Assembly: GCA_018292915.2 (NCBI GenBank)
Contig: JACVVK020000208.1
Span: 652,001-716,000 of the forward strand
Direction: 5' to 3'
Source: Batillaria attramentaria
Lineage: Eukaryota > Mollusca > Gastropoda > Batillariidae
Length of the DNA: 64,000 nt
Shown in pieces: positions 15,684 to 25,063 of the stretch. Position 1 is the first letter of the stretch, and each line of letters starts with the position of its first letter. The notes under the pieces are model-generated. The model made no database searches. It was not told where the DNA came from and saw only the letters and a list, made by a program, of their open reading frames with translations. The translations under genes were made by a program, and so were the position numbers.

Positions 15684-16027
15684 GTAACCACATTGTCGAC
15701 ACCGACGTCAACGAAGGCGAGTTCTCACGCTACCTCCTATGGATCCGAACAAAGCAGGGCTCGCTTTGTAAAGGAAAGTTCGTTCGCGGGGTCTGTGTTT
15801 TCGGGGTGGGGGACCTTCCTTACCTCACCCAAGTCCCTTACCTGTTCGCCAACAAGTTTCACTACGGCTTTCAACCGCTCGCATACGATTGTCTGGAGGA
15901 ATGGTACTTCCTCAAGATACACCACGAAAACATTGGGCGTCCTATCGAACCGCCGCTGAACATGACTGTGTATGTGAATTCGTACCTCGCGAAGGATGTG
16001 TACACGGGCCCTGTTAAACTGTGGTAG
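9932..16027 (+). CDS. GCNT: Beta-1,6-N-acetylglucosaminyltransferase (core-2/I-branching, GT14)
   Basis: Five exons: 9932-10405, 11289-11468, 11960-12117, 14821-15047 and 15684-16027, giving 460 aa (family about 430). A type II Golgi enzyme of this family transfers GlcNAc from UDP-GlcNAc in beta-1,6 linkage to O-glycan core or poly-LacNAc galactose/GalNAc. Residues 15-29 (LRILAVLVCTVVLTW) are the signal anchor; no in-frame upstream ATG was preferred. Family landmarks are LYCVHVDRKS, WRYFINLTGQEFPLKTNKEL, the WNKNLPAPF segment, SKLIIASRGFVDYVV, PDETFFSTL (its Glu aligns with the reported catalytic base of mouse C2GnT-L), VPGSL, GVCVFGVGDLPYL and LFANKF. Eight lumenal cysteines would suit four disulphides. 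Sequons include NATR, NCTS, NYSV, NLTG and NLTV. Introns 1-3 hold SINEs and LINE pieces. The exon 5 acceptor is directly preceded by (TG)n. Specificity (GCNT1, 2, 3 or 4 type) cannot be assigned. Confidence 0.93.
10728..11152 (+). mobile_element. SINE-A, full copy
   Basis: The tRNA-like head carries an A box (TGGTCTAGTGGTTAAGG) and B box (GGGTTCGAGTCCC). The body follows, with the 3' tail a pentanucleotide run (TACCATACCATACC). It lies in GCNT intron 1. A second copy is at 13345-13957. Confidence 0.85.
11601..11715 (-). mobile_element. SINE-B, headless copy
   Basis: GGGTGGGTGGGTGTTTGGGG through GGCCCCAGCCGGGG matches the SINE-B body in inverted orientation. The tRNA-like head is missing. GCNT intron 2. 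Confidence 0.8.
12190..12545 (-). mobile_element. LINE ORF2 C-terminal fragment with 3' end
   Basis: The minus strand reads TLRSPSEKLPKRYVKTARER then SFIFLAPTVWNSLPVVLR, the end of a CR1/L2-like reverse transcriptase (RSFxxxAPxxWNSLPxxLR). It is interrupted by a (CA)n array at 12282-12329. The 3' end resembles the fragment at 63690-63770. GCNT intron 3. Confidence 0.8.
12546..13344. other. Intronic sequence without recognised features
   Basis: It lies in GCNT intron 3. Phrases such as GGCCTTATATACAGACACAA and CATTCCAGCACATTCC faintly resemble 54530-54660, so part may be an old repeat. No coding signal. Confidence 0.35.
13345..13957 (+). mobile_element. SINE-A copy carrying a nested MITE
   Basis: It has the same head (TGGTGTAGTGGTTAAAGCAT) and body as 10728-11152, with a small GAGCAT expansion near the B box. 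A 150-bp palindromic element (13522-13671) is inserted in the body. GCNT intron 3. Confidence 0.85.
13522..13671. mobile_element. 150-bp palindromic MITE with TACA target duplication
   Basis: The termini are TGTTACARTCAAAGCTGGAA. The two 62-nt arms are reverse complements with two mismatches. TACA flanks both sides (13518-13521 and 13672-13675), and the intact SINE-A at 10728 supplies the empty site. Each arm contains a smaller palindrome (GGGAATGCCTGAAA / TTTCAGTCATTCCC). Confidence 0.88.
14089..14308 (+). mobile_element. SINE-D, 5'-truncated copy with poly(A)
   Basis: From TTAATGCCGGGATATTTATG to GGGGCAGCAAAAAAA it matches the 3' half of the SINE-D copy at 47667-48175. GCNT intron 3. Confidence 0.85.
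14507..14540. repeat. (TTAG)n microsatellite
   Basis: About eight TTAG units in GCNT intron 3. TTAG and TTAGG are telomeric in some arthropods, but this short interstitial run looks like an ordinary microsatellite. Confidence 0.9.
15098..15560. repeat. G-rich repeat bounded by inverted GGCGCCGGAA ends
   Basis: CAGGGGCGCCGGAAAATG (from about 15115) and GGTTCCGGCGCCCCTG (to about 15561) are inverted ends. Poly-G tracts occur at 15135-15153, 15430-15441 and 15489-15508. Both flanks show short inverted SINE-D tail fragments (CTGTCCCAACTCTTTGCAGG at 15101; CTTTGCCAGCTCCTGTGGTG at 15564), so the element appears to sit inside a SINE-D copy. GCNT intron 4. Confidence 0.55.
15624..15680. repeat. (GT)n microsatellite abutting GCNT exon 5 acceptor
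   Basis: About 28 TG units run directly into CAG (15681-15683), the 3' splice site of the last GCNT exon. There is no conventional polypyrimidine tract in between. Confidence 0.97.
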
Positions 16028-16039
16028 TCCGTGGTTGTC

Positions 16040-16490
16040 TAAGTGGGTGTTCCACTCCTGAACGAAAAGGGTGGAACCGCCAGAATTCAGCCAATCGAAT
16101 GCCGCGGCACAACAAGCACAACACATGGCATGGTCTGTCATACTTTCTTGCCGGACACTGCAACTGACGAGGGTAGCACATGTAGTTTGACAGACACCAT
16201 CATTTTAAATACTGGAAAAAGATTGTTCAATCAGTCCTTTAATCAGTCCTTTAATCATCTGTCCATTACAAAAACATCCAGTCAACATATTTCTGTAAGA
16301 TGCATATCGGTTATTAAAAAAAGAAAAAAAAAAAAAAAAAACCAAAAACATGGATTCGGAAAGAAAGCAGTAAGTCCACTGACGTTATTTGAGGAAAAAC
16401 TGAGACCATCACGTCAATGTCTTCCATCTTGAAATTACCGTTTTTCCATACAATGACGTCATGGACGTAGTGTGTTTTGTCAATAGAGGG
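16040..16490 (+). repeat. Dispersed repeat 'R1' in GCNT 3' UTR or flank
   Basis: It begins about 13 bases after the GCNT stop. Blocks shared with 25630-25920 are CCAGAATTCAGCCAATC, CACATGGCATGG, the GGACACTGCAACT block, GGAAAGAAAGCAGNAA and AATGACGTCATGGA. The palindrome TGACGTCA is at 16454-16461. Confidence 0.75.
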
Positions 16491-16497
16491 GGGTAAC

Positions 16498-16735
16498 TGC
16501 TTTGGAAATGTTCAGCCCACCAAATTTGAAAAATAAATGCAATTCTAAATCCCGAAATTTAAATAGCTGAGCTGACCCTTCGCACCACGTGATTGTAATG
16601 TGTTTATGTCAAGTGTGTGAGAGAATGCGTGTGATTCACGTGAGCGTGCGTGTTGGGTTCAGTTCGCGGCGCTTTGAGCCGATTCATGAAATTGGGTAAA
16701 GCGCCTATACAATACTCATTATTATTATTATTATT
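16498..16735 (+). mobile_element. SINE-C, 5'-truncated copy
   Basis: TGCTTTGGAAATGTTCAGCC through AAGCGCCTATACAATACTCA then (TTA)n matches the 3' part of the full SINE-C at 50753-51152. It contains AATAAA at 16533-16538, a possible poly(A) signal for GCNT. Confidence 0.85.
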
Positions 16736-17015
16736 ATTAATAGACGGCGGAGTGAAGGGGCGGGGCTTTTGCCGGCCTCAGGTCTTGCCGAGTGGCCCGG
16801 AGTCGTCTATTTCATGTCATGGGTCAGGGACGAAGCCGAAGTGTAACTGAATCTACTGCCGGCTCAGCCATGGGGTGGCTTGCGGGCTGTCCCCAACCTG
16901 TCCTTTGTAGCAGAGACTGAGCACTTGACGTTGCGGCTTCGTCCCAGGACTGATTCATTTGCTCTCTCACGGTCTTCTTCAATCCTGTTCCGGGTCCGTC
17001 GATCACTGACTAGCC

Positions 17016-17016
<1 letters not shown>

Positions 17017-17077
<61 letters not shown>
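17017..17077. repeat. (GA)n microsatellite
   Basis: About 30 GA units immediately next to the 3' end of the minus-strand LINE at 17079. Confidence 0.95.
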
Positions 17078-17078
<1 letters not shown>

Positions 17079-17079
<1 letters not shown>

Positions 17080-17219
17080 AAGAACTTTATTTTACAACGG
17101 TAGAAGTTACAGGCATGTTCATACCAATTTCAAAACTTGCCGTTGCTACACTACATGAGCTAATACTACTGAGAAATTAAAGAAAAGAAAAGAAAAAAAA
17201 AAGAAGAAGAAAAAAGTAA

Positions 17220-17318
<99 letters not shown>

Positions 17319-18153
17319 CATACCCCATCACCCAATGGCCATACACAAACAACATCACGCATGAATTATTCGCACGCACCTATGCAGAACACAATCGTAA
17401 GCGGAAATAATGTCATAATTTCTATAGAAGTGGGCGATGAGTTATCATACACAGATAAGAGAACGTTATTCATATTGCTGAAAGGTGAATGTGGGTACTT
17501 GGCGCTGAATAAAATGTAGTGACGCATGTGCAGGTGAAAAGCAGTGACATAGCCATAGCAATGACAGTGAGCAGCTCATGATCTAGGATACCAAAAAATT
17601 TATGAGATCTTTTTCAAACGATGAGAGCGAACTACTTGTTGTAATGAGAGTGGGCAAACTGTTCCAACGAGTAGCACCCGAGAATGATAAGCTTGTTTTA
17701 AATATATCTATCCTTGGACGTGGGGTAATGAGGCGTAACGTGGAGTTTGGGTAACGGGAGTCTGAAGTAGTAAAGAGATGACTGAGGTAGTGGGGGAGAA
17801 AACCATTTAGGATTTTATACATGAAAACGCCTTTATTAAAAAGAAGTTGTTTTGAAAGAGGCAGTATCTCTAGATTCCGGAGCTTCTGGTCAGTGGATAA
17901 GGAAGGGTCAGGTAGGATCAGTTTCGCTGCTCGTCGATGTAGGGAGTTGAGTCTTTTTAAGTGTACGTCACTGCTTTCATCCCATATGGTAGAGGCGTAG
18001 TCAATACGAGTTTTGATGTGGGCCGAAAAGAATAACTTTCGAGTGTCTGTGTCAATGAAGTGTCTCAGCCTTGACAGCAGGAATAAATTTCTCGATACTT
18101 TTTTGCAGACTTTATTAATGTTTGCCTGCCATTTCAACTGGTTGTCAACCATT
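17079..18153 (-). mobile_element. LINE 3' end with RT C-terminal domain
   Basis: The largest LINE remnant in the window. The minus-strand frame from about 18153 to 17583 reads DNQLKWQANINKVCKKVSRN, then LFLLSRLRHFI, KTRIDYASTIWD, RRAAKLIL, FNKGVFMYKILNGFLPHYLS and SLSFSGATRWNSLP to a stop. This is the connection region of a non-LTR reverse transcriptase. The 3' UTR runs left to 17079 (AATAAAGTTCTTGTT) and is interrupted by (CA)n at 17227-17318. It is 5' truncated and not mobile by itself. Confidence 0.88.
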
Positions 18154-18325
18154 AAAGAGAGAGAGAGAGAGAGTGTGTGTGTGTGTGTGTGTGTGTGTGG
18201 AGAGAGAGAGAGAGAGGGGGTGGTGAGTGGGGTGTATGGTATACTTGAAAACTGAATTAAAAGTTTGATTTCTTCATTACAACTACTTTCAGTATTCATT
18301 CATAAATGTCATCAGTTTCTGTTCC

Positions 18326-18344
18326 ACACACACACACGCGCACG

Positions 18345-18395
<51 letters not shown>

Positions 18396-18397
18396 CG

Positions 18398-18448
<51 letters not shown>
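18326..18448. repeat. (CA)n compound microsatellite
   Basis: Two long CA arrays are separated by CCCCGGCA, with a CGCA-rich start. It ends about 50 bp before the RRP8 promoter motif. Confidence 0.95.
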
Positions 18449-18451
<3 letters not shown>

Positions 18452-18500
18452 CGAGATGTTGTGGTGAATCGACGTTCCATGGGGAATAACTCTCATCGTC

Positions 18501-18511
18501 AAGATGGCGGC
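18501..18511 (+). promoter_or_regulatory. YY1-type core promoter motif upstream of RRP8
   Basis: AAGATGGCGGC is the consensus YY1 site often found at transcription starts of housekeeping genes. It lies about 140 bp upstream of the RRP8 ATG in the sense direction. Promoter function is inferred. Confidence 0.5.
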
Positions 18512-18651
18512 CTCCTGAGGAACACGTTTTGCGGACTCGAAGCGATATGATTTATGTTTTGTACTATATTGTAGCTTACAGATAGTATATTTAGCTGGTC
18601 AAGCAGGACATCCAAGAGAAAAAGAAAAGAAGTAGTGCATTCCTTGCTGAG

Positions 18652-18789
18652 ATGGAGTTTGCGGAAGCTGTCTGGGCTGTAGACAAAGCTGCCAGTAAGC
18701 TCAATACATCGCTCTTTGGGCAATCTTCGAACCTGGTGACTGGTTCAGATGTAAGTACACGACTACTCGTTCTGTGCATGTTTTGATGA

Positions 18790-18843
<54 letters not shown>

Positions 18844-21627
18844 CAAAAGTGACCGCAGTGTTTCCTGTGCAGTAGAATGAAAGCGCCCTACCCACACGGC
18901 AAGGATTTTATTTTTCATTTGGTTTTTTTTTTTGTGTGTCTTGTTGGATTAAAAAAAAGTTTTTGTTTTCAGCTTGATTATACTTATAGTCATTATCAGC
19001 ACATTAACTGCTTACAAGTCCAAAGTGAACAACCATTTTCTCTACACTCACTGCTTTCTTTTATTTCAGATGGCGTCAAGCTCAAAAACCAAGCAAGCAA
19101 AGAAGAAAATCAAAATGTCCACCCTTTCCCCATCAAGCAATACAGCCCACCAACAGATTAAAGGCAGGACCCTGGGGAAAGCCTTTCACCAAACTGCTGG
19201 CAGTGATGATGAAAAAATGAGCAAGAAGGAGAAGAAACACTGGAAGGAGAAGCAACGGAAATGGAGAAAGAAGCACGGTGCTAGCAAACCTGAGAGCACA
19301 GTCTGTGATATTAGTGAGGAGGTAGGTTCCAGTAAGAGACTGTCAAAAAAGGCAGGCAGATTGAAAACGACTGTGTCCAGTGAGGATATTACTGACAGCA
19401 TCACCCATAGTGAAATGAAACCTGCAGGCTTCACACTTGACGAACTGAATAGTGAAGCAAAGGATCAGGGTGTTTCTGGGCGGGAGAAGAAGAAGGCCAA
19501 GAAGCGCAAATTAAAAGAAATGGAAAGTCAAAATGCTTTCCAGCCGTCCGGCAAAAAAGCAAAAGCGAGTGCGCCTTATCCTAACAATGACAAGGCGAAG
19601 GAACACAAAGGAAGAACCCCCAAGGAACAGTTTTCAGAGAACCAGTCTGTCAGAGATGAAGCTAACTCAACGGAAGACGCTCAGTCTCCTAGAAAGAAAA
19701 GACGGAACCGCAAGAAGAAAAACAACAGTAAGAAAAACAAGTACAAACATCTCGCACTAAATAACAAGAATGCACAAGAGACAGGCGCACAAACTACCGG
19801 CGAAAATGGTGAAAAACCAAAACCAAACGTAAAGTCTTCCACACCAACAGTTGGAAACGCAGGTCACTCTGATCTGCTGACTGGCGAAAGTGTGAAACGC
19901 GGACACCCAAAGTCAGAAGCTGCACCTGGACAAAGAACTACGCAAACCAAAAAGCAGAAGAAAGATAGCAGTGGTGGAAAAACTGATGCCAGTTCACAAA
20001 GACTTCCACAAACACAGAAGCAGTCGAAACAGCAGAAACTCAGTAAGATGTCGGCAAAAGTAAGGCCGTTTGAAGAGGATGATGGAAGTTCTGGCATTTC
20101 TGATGTTGGAGAATTTGACTCCAGTGACTTGGACTTTGACAGTGAATCTGACCTGACCTCAGATTATGATTCAAGTAATGAAATAGACGATACCAGAAAT
20201 CCATCTAAACAGAAAGAAATGATCAACAATAGTGAATCTGTCCTTGCCAAAGACACAAAACTGTCAAAACCACTGTCTTTGGTGGACAAAGCAAGAGAGA
20301 AGCTGAACGCTGCGCGATTCCGATTCTTGAATGAACAGCTCTACACAACATCTGGGCGTGAGGCCTTGAAGATGTTCAAAGCAGACAAAGACGCCTTTGA
20401 TGTGTATCACCATGGTTACCAGGCCCAGGTGTCACGTTGGCCACTCAATCCCCTGGATATCATTATCCAGCAGCTGAAAAACAAGTAAGCGTTGGCATGC
20501 ACAGTACAGTTTAGTTATGTCAGCCAACTTTTTTTTTCCCGATAGCTTTCACACCAGGGACCAGGCAAAGAAAAATAATGCCTCTGCAATATATATGATC
20601 AGAATCCAGTGGGTCCTTTTGCAAATTTCTGAAAGTCCCTCAGTACATCTAATATGTTTTTGCATTTTCTTTTCTGACCCCTCCGGCACACTGCTGTTGT
20701 CTCTGGCAGTGGGTTCACGTCTTCCGTCAGTTTGACTAGCCAGTCTTTTCTTCTGGCCGGTCGTTGAACTTCAATTCGAATCATGACTAGTCATCACTAC
20801 TCGTGCAACTATTCTGTCTTCAGCTCTGAGCAAAAGAAAAACTGGGACACAGTGACTTAAATTGTCTGCGTCACTTTTGGATTTCTGTACACACTGAAAT
20901 GCATAATCAGAAATACTGAGAAGATGATCGGAATCACTACAAACCTGACATGCCCTTTTCCACTGCAACCCTTTTGCAAAGAAAAATAATGCATCTGCAG
21001 TATGATCAGAATCAGAAGCGATGTTATGGTGCTGTGGCTGACACAATTTGTTGCTCTGTCCCCATTTCACTTGTGTACTGATTCTTATTCTGTGTACATG
21101 TATGTAATTCGGTGTCATAGCTTGTGTTGGTGATTTTGACAGAGCGGGATGCCAGGTGATTGCTGACTTCGGTTGTGGAGACGCCCGTCTGGCGGAAACC
21201 CTGACACACAAAACTGTCCACTCCTTTGACCTTGTGGCTATGAAGCCATGCGTGACCGTTTGTGATATTGCCAAGGTAAGACCTGCAGTGTTTTGTAAAG
21301 TTGAAGTCTGTTTATGGGCTGTAATTGTAAAATCTTAAGTGTTTCTTGCATTGCGGCACATATATATACCAGTTGGGCAAGTTTCCCGCGTAGCATCTCT
21401 TGTGTGTCTCTGTCAATCAGTATCAAATGCAGCACAGTGTACAATCACTTGGCAGGAACATAATGTGAAAAGCAGGCCTCTAAATTAATTCACTCAACTT
21501 CTGATTGACTTCACAACTACCGGTATGTAGCGAGCCATGGGTGGACAAATCAAAGCAATTCAAAGTCAGAAATTTCTTCTAGGAGGATACACTGCATTAC
21601 CCTGCTGTGTGTACTGATATTTCTTGA

Positions 21628-21667
<40 letters not shown>

Positions 21668-22721
21668 CAGGTTCCCCTGGCATCTGGTAGTGTAGATGCT
21701 GCTGTGTTCTGTCTGTCATTGATGGGCACCAACCTTTCTGACTACCTGTGCGAGGCCAACCGTGTCCTGAAAAATGGGTGTGTACAGATGTTTAAACTAA
21801 AGTATTATGAGAGGTGCCTCTGTATTATGACCTGTTCATTATATTATGTGTTGATTTAGGAATTACTCAGAATGCACTGCTGTACTAATTTTTGTAAAGC
21901 AGAATTAACTGTCTGTGGTATAGTCTCATTATCTTTCATTCCCTTGTCTGGATTCAGACTGCAGGCTTGTGGTGCTGGTCTAACTGTTTTCAAAATGCAT
22001 TGTAAATTCTTAAGCAAGGCTTAACATCTTTCTCCTTTTCAGTTTTGGAGAATTTCCACATTTGCTTTTTAAAAAAATCCTCCTTAAAAAAAAAAAAAAA
22101 AAAAATCCACCTCTGGAACACTTTAAAATCACCTCTGCTTTGCAGACAAGTGCTTGTGGCGGGGCTTCAATTCAAATCTGTGTCGGACGTCAGTCATAAG
22201 TCGAGTGAATATTGAAATGTCCGATTGCTTTCTTGCAAACGCGGACATATTATTTCTGTGCCACAGTGGATAATATTCAGTAGAAAAGTACCATGCTGTT
22301 AATAGTGTTATTACTTATTGTCAGCCCGGACATACTGTTATTACTTCTCGTCCTGCGCAGACATTTTGTCTGATTAGTGTTCCACAGACCTGTCGTGACG
22401 TGGCTTTGCCACTTTGTGAGTTTGTCTCTTAGTGCTACAAACTTTTCCTGCTTTTGGGCCAAGGAGTATTTTAAGCCCTGGCATAAGTACGTCTGCCAGC
22501 TAAGCAGTGGAGAATATTTACTTTTGCATGTGCTGATGTATAATACAGATAGCAGCAGCAACAACAAAATCACCAGCCATTTATCTTCTCTAGGGGTCTC
22601 ATGAAAGTGGCAGAAGTGGTGAGTCGCTTTGACAACATCAACTCCTTCGTGAATAAGGTGGAGAAGCTTGGCTTTCAGCTTCTGAAGAAGGTAAGTGTCT
22701 GGATGAGAATCTCTTTCTCTG

Positions 22722-22775
<54 letters not shown>

Positions 22776-23207
22776 TCGATGTGGCACTTTGCACAAAACA
22801 TGATGTGGGTATTCTTCAAACCATAAAGCTTTGCACATAAGAACATTGCGCTTTTTGCCAAGGATATTCTTAGTAATGCACAATAAATAATGAACAAACA
22901 TGCATCATTTATTGTCCTGGTGTCTTTCCCACTAACTGTTAGGAGATCCAGTTTATTTGCAAGCAAGGCCATATTTGTACGTATGTATGTAAATGATTTA
23001 GACTTTTAAGTTTATCAACTTTATGCTTTCTTCTTTTTTTTTTTTTTTCTCTCTCTCTTTTTCACTGATTGTCTCCCTTGCTCTGTTTTGTTCCAGACAA
23101 TGCTGAGCAAGATGTTCTACCTTTTCACATTCAGGAAGGTCAAGAACACCCAGCAGAAATCGGCTCCCGAGATTCAACTCAAGCCATGCTACTACAAACG
23201 ACGGTGA
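18652..23207 (+). CDS. RRP8: Ribosomal RNA-processing protein 8 (nucleomethylin), SAM-dependent rRNA methyltransferase
   Basis: Six exons: 18652-18750, 19070-20484, 21143-21275, 21671-21777, 22594-22690 and 23097-23207 (TGA 23205-23207), 653 aa against 456 in human. RRP8 makes m1A in large-subunit rRNA (A645 in yeast 25S) in the nucleolus; vertebrate RRP8 is also in the eNoSC silencing complex. The C-terminal third is unmistakable: [32 protein letters not shown], motif [17 protein letters not shown] (residues about 510-525), [47 protein letters not shown], then LKPCYYKRR. The N-terminal two thirds are Lys/Glu/Ser-rich low complexity (many KKxK runs, probable nucleolar signals) with an acidic Asp/Ser patch at about residues 365-415. 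ATG 18652 opens a 33-codon first exon in frame with exon 2. A second in-frame ATG opens exon 2 (19070). Confidence 0.95.
18795..18841. repeat. (CA)n microsatellite
   Basis: CA array in RRP8 intron 1. Confidence 0.97.
21631..21666. repeat. (GT)n microsatellite adjoining RRP8 exon 4 acceptor
   Basis: About 18 GT units end at TTCAG (21666-21670), the 3' splice site of RRP8 exon 4. Confidence 0.97.
22734..22772. repeat. (CT)n(CA)n microsatellite
   Basis: Starts about 30 bp downstream of the RRP8 exon 5 donor. Confidence 0.95.
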
Positions 23208-23694
23208 TATGTGTCTTGGATACATGTGTAAAATGCCTGATGATTGTGGCTGTTTTTAGTAAACAGGAAAATTGCACTGTGTCACAGTGTGTTTATACCT
23301 ATGCATGCGTGAGCATGCCTGTGTGTGTGTACAAGCTTGTTTGTGTTTGTGGCTGGACTTACAGATCTACGCGTGTGTATGCAATGACGGAGATCGACAA
23401 TTTGCAATGCTCAAGATGGTACACTAGAACAACAGAAATATATACATTTCGCATCTAGCACACACCCAAACTGAAGTCTGTACCTTGATTAAAAACAGAT
23501 ATGATTGGATTGATTTTTTTAAAGATAGACCATGATATGTTCCACTTAAACAGCCCCTTTAACTTACAGAGTTATGGTAATGTTGATCAGTAATTTAACT
23601 TTCAGCCTCCCAAGTGCTTTTATATGATCATACACCTTCACAAATAATAACAGAGCATCACACTAATCCTAACACAAAGATTCCATTATGTGAT

Positions 23695-23730
<36 letters not shown>

Positions 23731-23756
23731 CACACCAGGGCACACCACACAAAAGG
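23208..23756. other. RRP8 3' flank
   Basis: No exon recognised. It includes a (CT)n tract at 23698-23729. Probable RRP8 3' UTR at the left; its end is not visible. Confidence 0.4.
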
Positions 23757-24159
23757 CAGGGTCCATACAGGTCATGGAATCCTGGAAAAGTCATGGAATT
23801 TGGAAATAGCTTTTCCAGGCCTGGAAAGTCATGAAATTATCTCAAGAGTCATGAAAAGTCATGGAATTTCAGAATTTTATGGAAGCCATTTTAAGCCCAA
23901 CAGTGAAGCGGTCAGCTTGGTGATTACTCACTGGACTGATTGCCAAAAATACCAACAAACTGCCTTCCCATAAAGCTAATGACTAAATCTGAACATTGTT
24001 CTTGCTGACTGCGATAACCTGGATAAGCTCTAATTTCTACCCTCGTGTGTGTCAGTGTGAAAGAGGGCAAGGAAGGTGTCATGGAAAACAGGAGAGTTGG
24101 CCACGAAAAGTCATGGAAAAGTCATGAATTTTTGAGACTGTGAACCTGTATGGACCCTG
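23757..24159. mobile_element. Non-autonomous DNA element with 16-bp TIRs and 6-bp target duplication
   Basis: It starts CAGGGTCCATACAGGT and ends ACCTGTATGGACCCTG, a perfect 16-bp inverted terminal repeat. AAAAGG flanks both ends (23751-23756 and 24160-24165). The interior holds many copies of the phrase AAAGTCATGGAATTT and no ORF. Superfamily not assigned. Confidence 0.85.
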
Positions 24160-24353
24160 AAAAGGGACACAGGTCACACTCTCGATATTTCGCTCAGGCT
24201 TTGTTGCTTGGGCGGTATAAAAGCCACAAATAACCAACTAACATGTAAAACATCGTCCCAGCTGATTTATCATAATATCCTCGAGATGGTCCAATGATAC
24301 AATAGGAGATGATCTTGGGAACTGCGCAGAGTTGGTGAGCCACAAGAAATACG

Positions 24354-24996
24354 TCACGTGCTGCTGTTTGTGCTGATCAGAAGAATGGGAGACGTTTCGG
24401 ACAGTTTGGAGGGCTTCTGGTCTTCTGACTGGAACCATCATATATCAGTGAAATTGTTTAATTCCAATTTTTACAATTCAGAAACTTTGAAGTGTACCGT
24501 ACAAAGAATATTTTCTAAATAGGTCAAGCAAGAATAGTACTCATGTGCAAGTGTCCCTGAACGTATATGGCACGTTCTATTAAAAAAAAAAAAAAAAAAG
24601 AAGGAAAAAACAAACATCAAAATATTTACTGAAGGTTTTTTGTTGAAATTGTATGAACAACTAAAACAAACATGCCAAATTGTATGAACAACTAAAACAA
24701 ACATGCCAAATTGTATGAACAACTAAAACAAACATGCCAAATTTAGAATGCCTGAAGTGTGTGCACATGGACCGACAGATACAGGAACACACAATGAGAG
24801 CACTTAAAACAATAGTTCCCCCATATCTTCACTCTATATATTCCAGGACTCTCTCTCTCCCTCTCTCTCTCTCTCTGCATTAAGTTCGCCAAGTACATGG
24901 AATTGATTTCGTTTTGTAGTCCATAAGACGCTGGGTTAAAATGGTGATTTCAGAAGTTCGTCTTTACAGGGCAGTGGTTGCTCTCTCTCTCTCTCT

Positions 24997-25063
<67 letters not shown>

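Noticed and set aside
17583..18299. A 238-codon minus-strand frame as a host gene
   Set aside because: The protein is the C-terminal part of a non-LTR reverse transcriptase, truncated at the 5' side with no plausible start. Annotated as a LINE instead, as were 37408-37986 and 60726-61028.
24238..24441. 67-codon minus-strand open frame starting MMVPVRRPEALQTV
   Set aside because: It overlaps the last SCARB-1 exon in another frame. The exon frame after the acceptor (SEDQKPSKLSETSPILL) aligns with the paralogue's tail, so this frame is a shadow.
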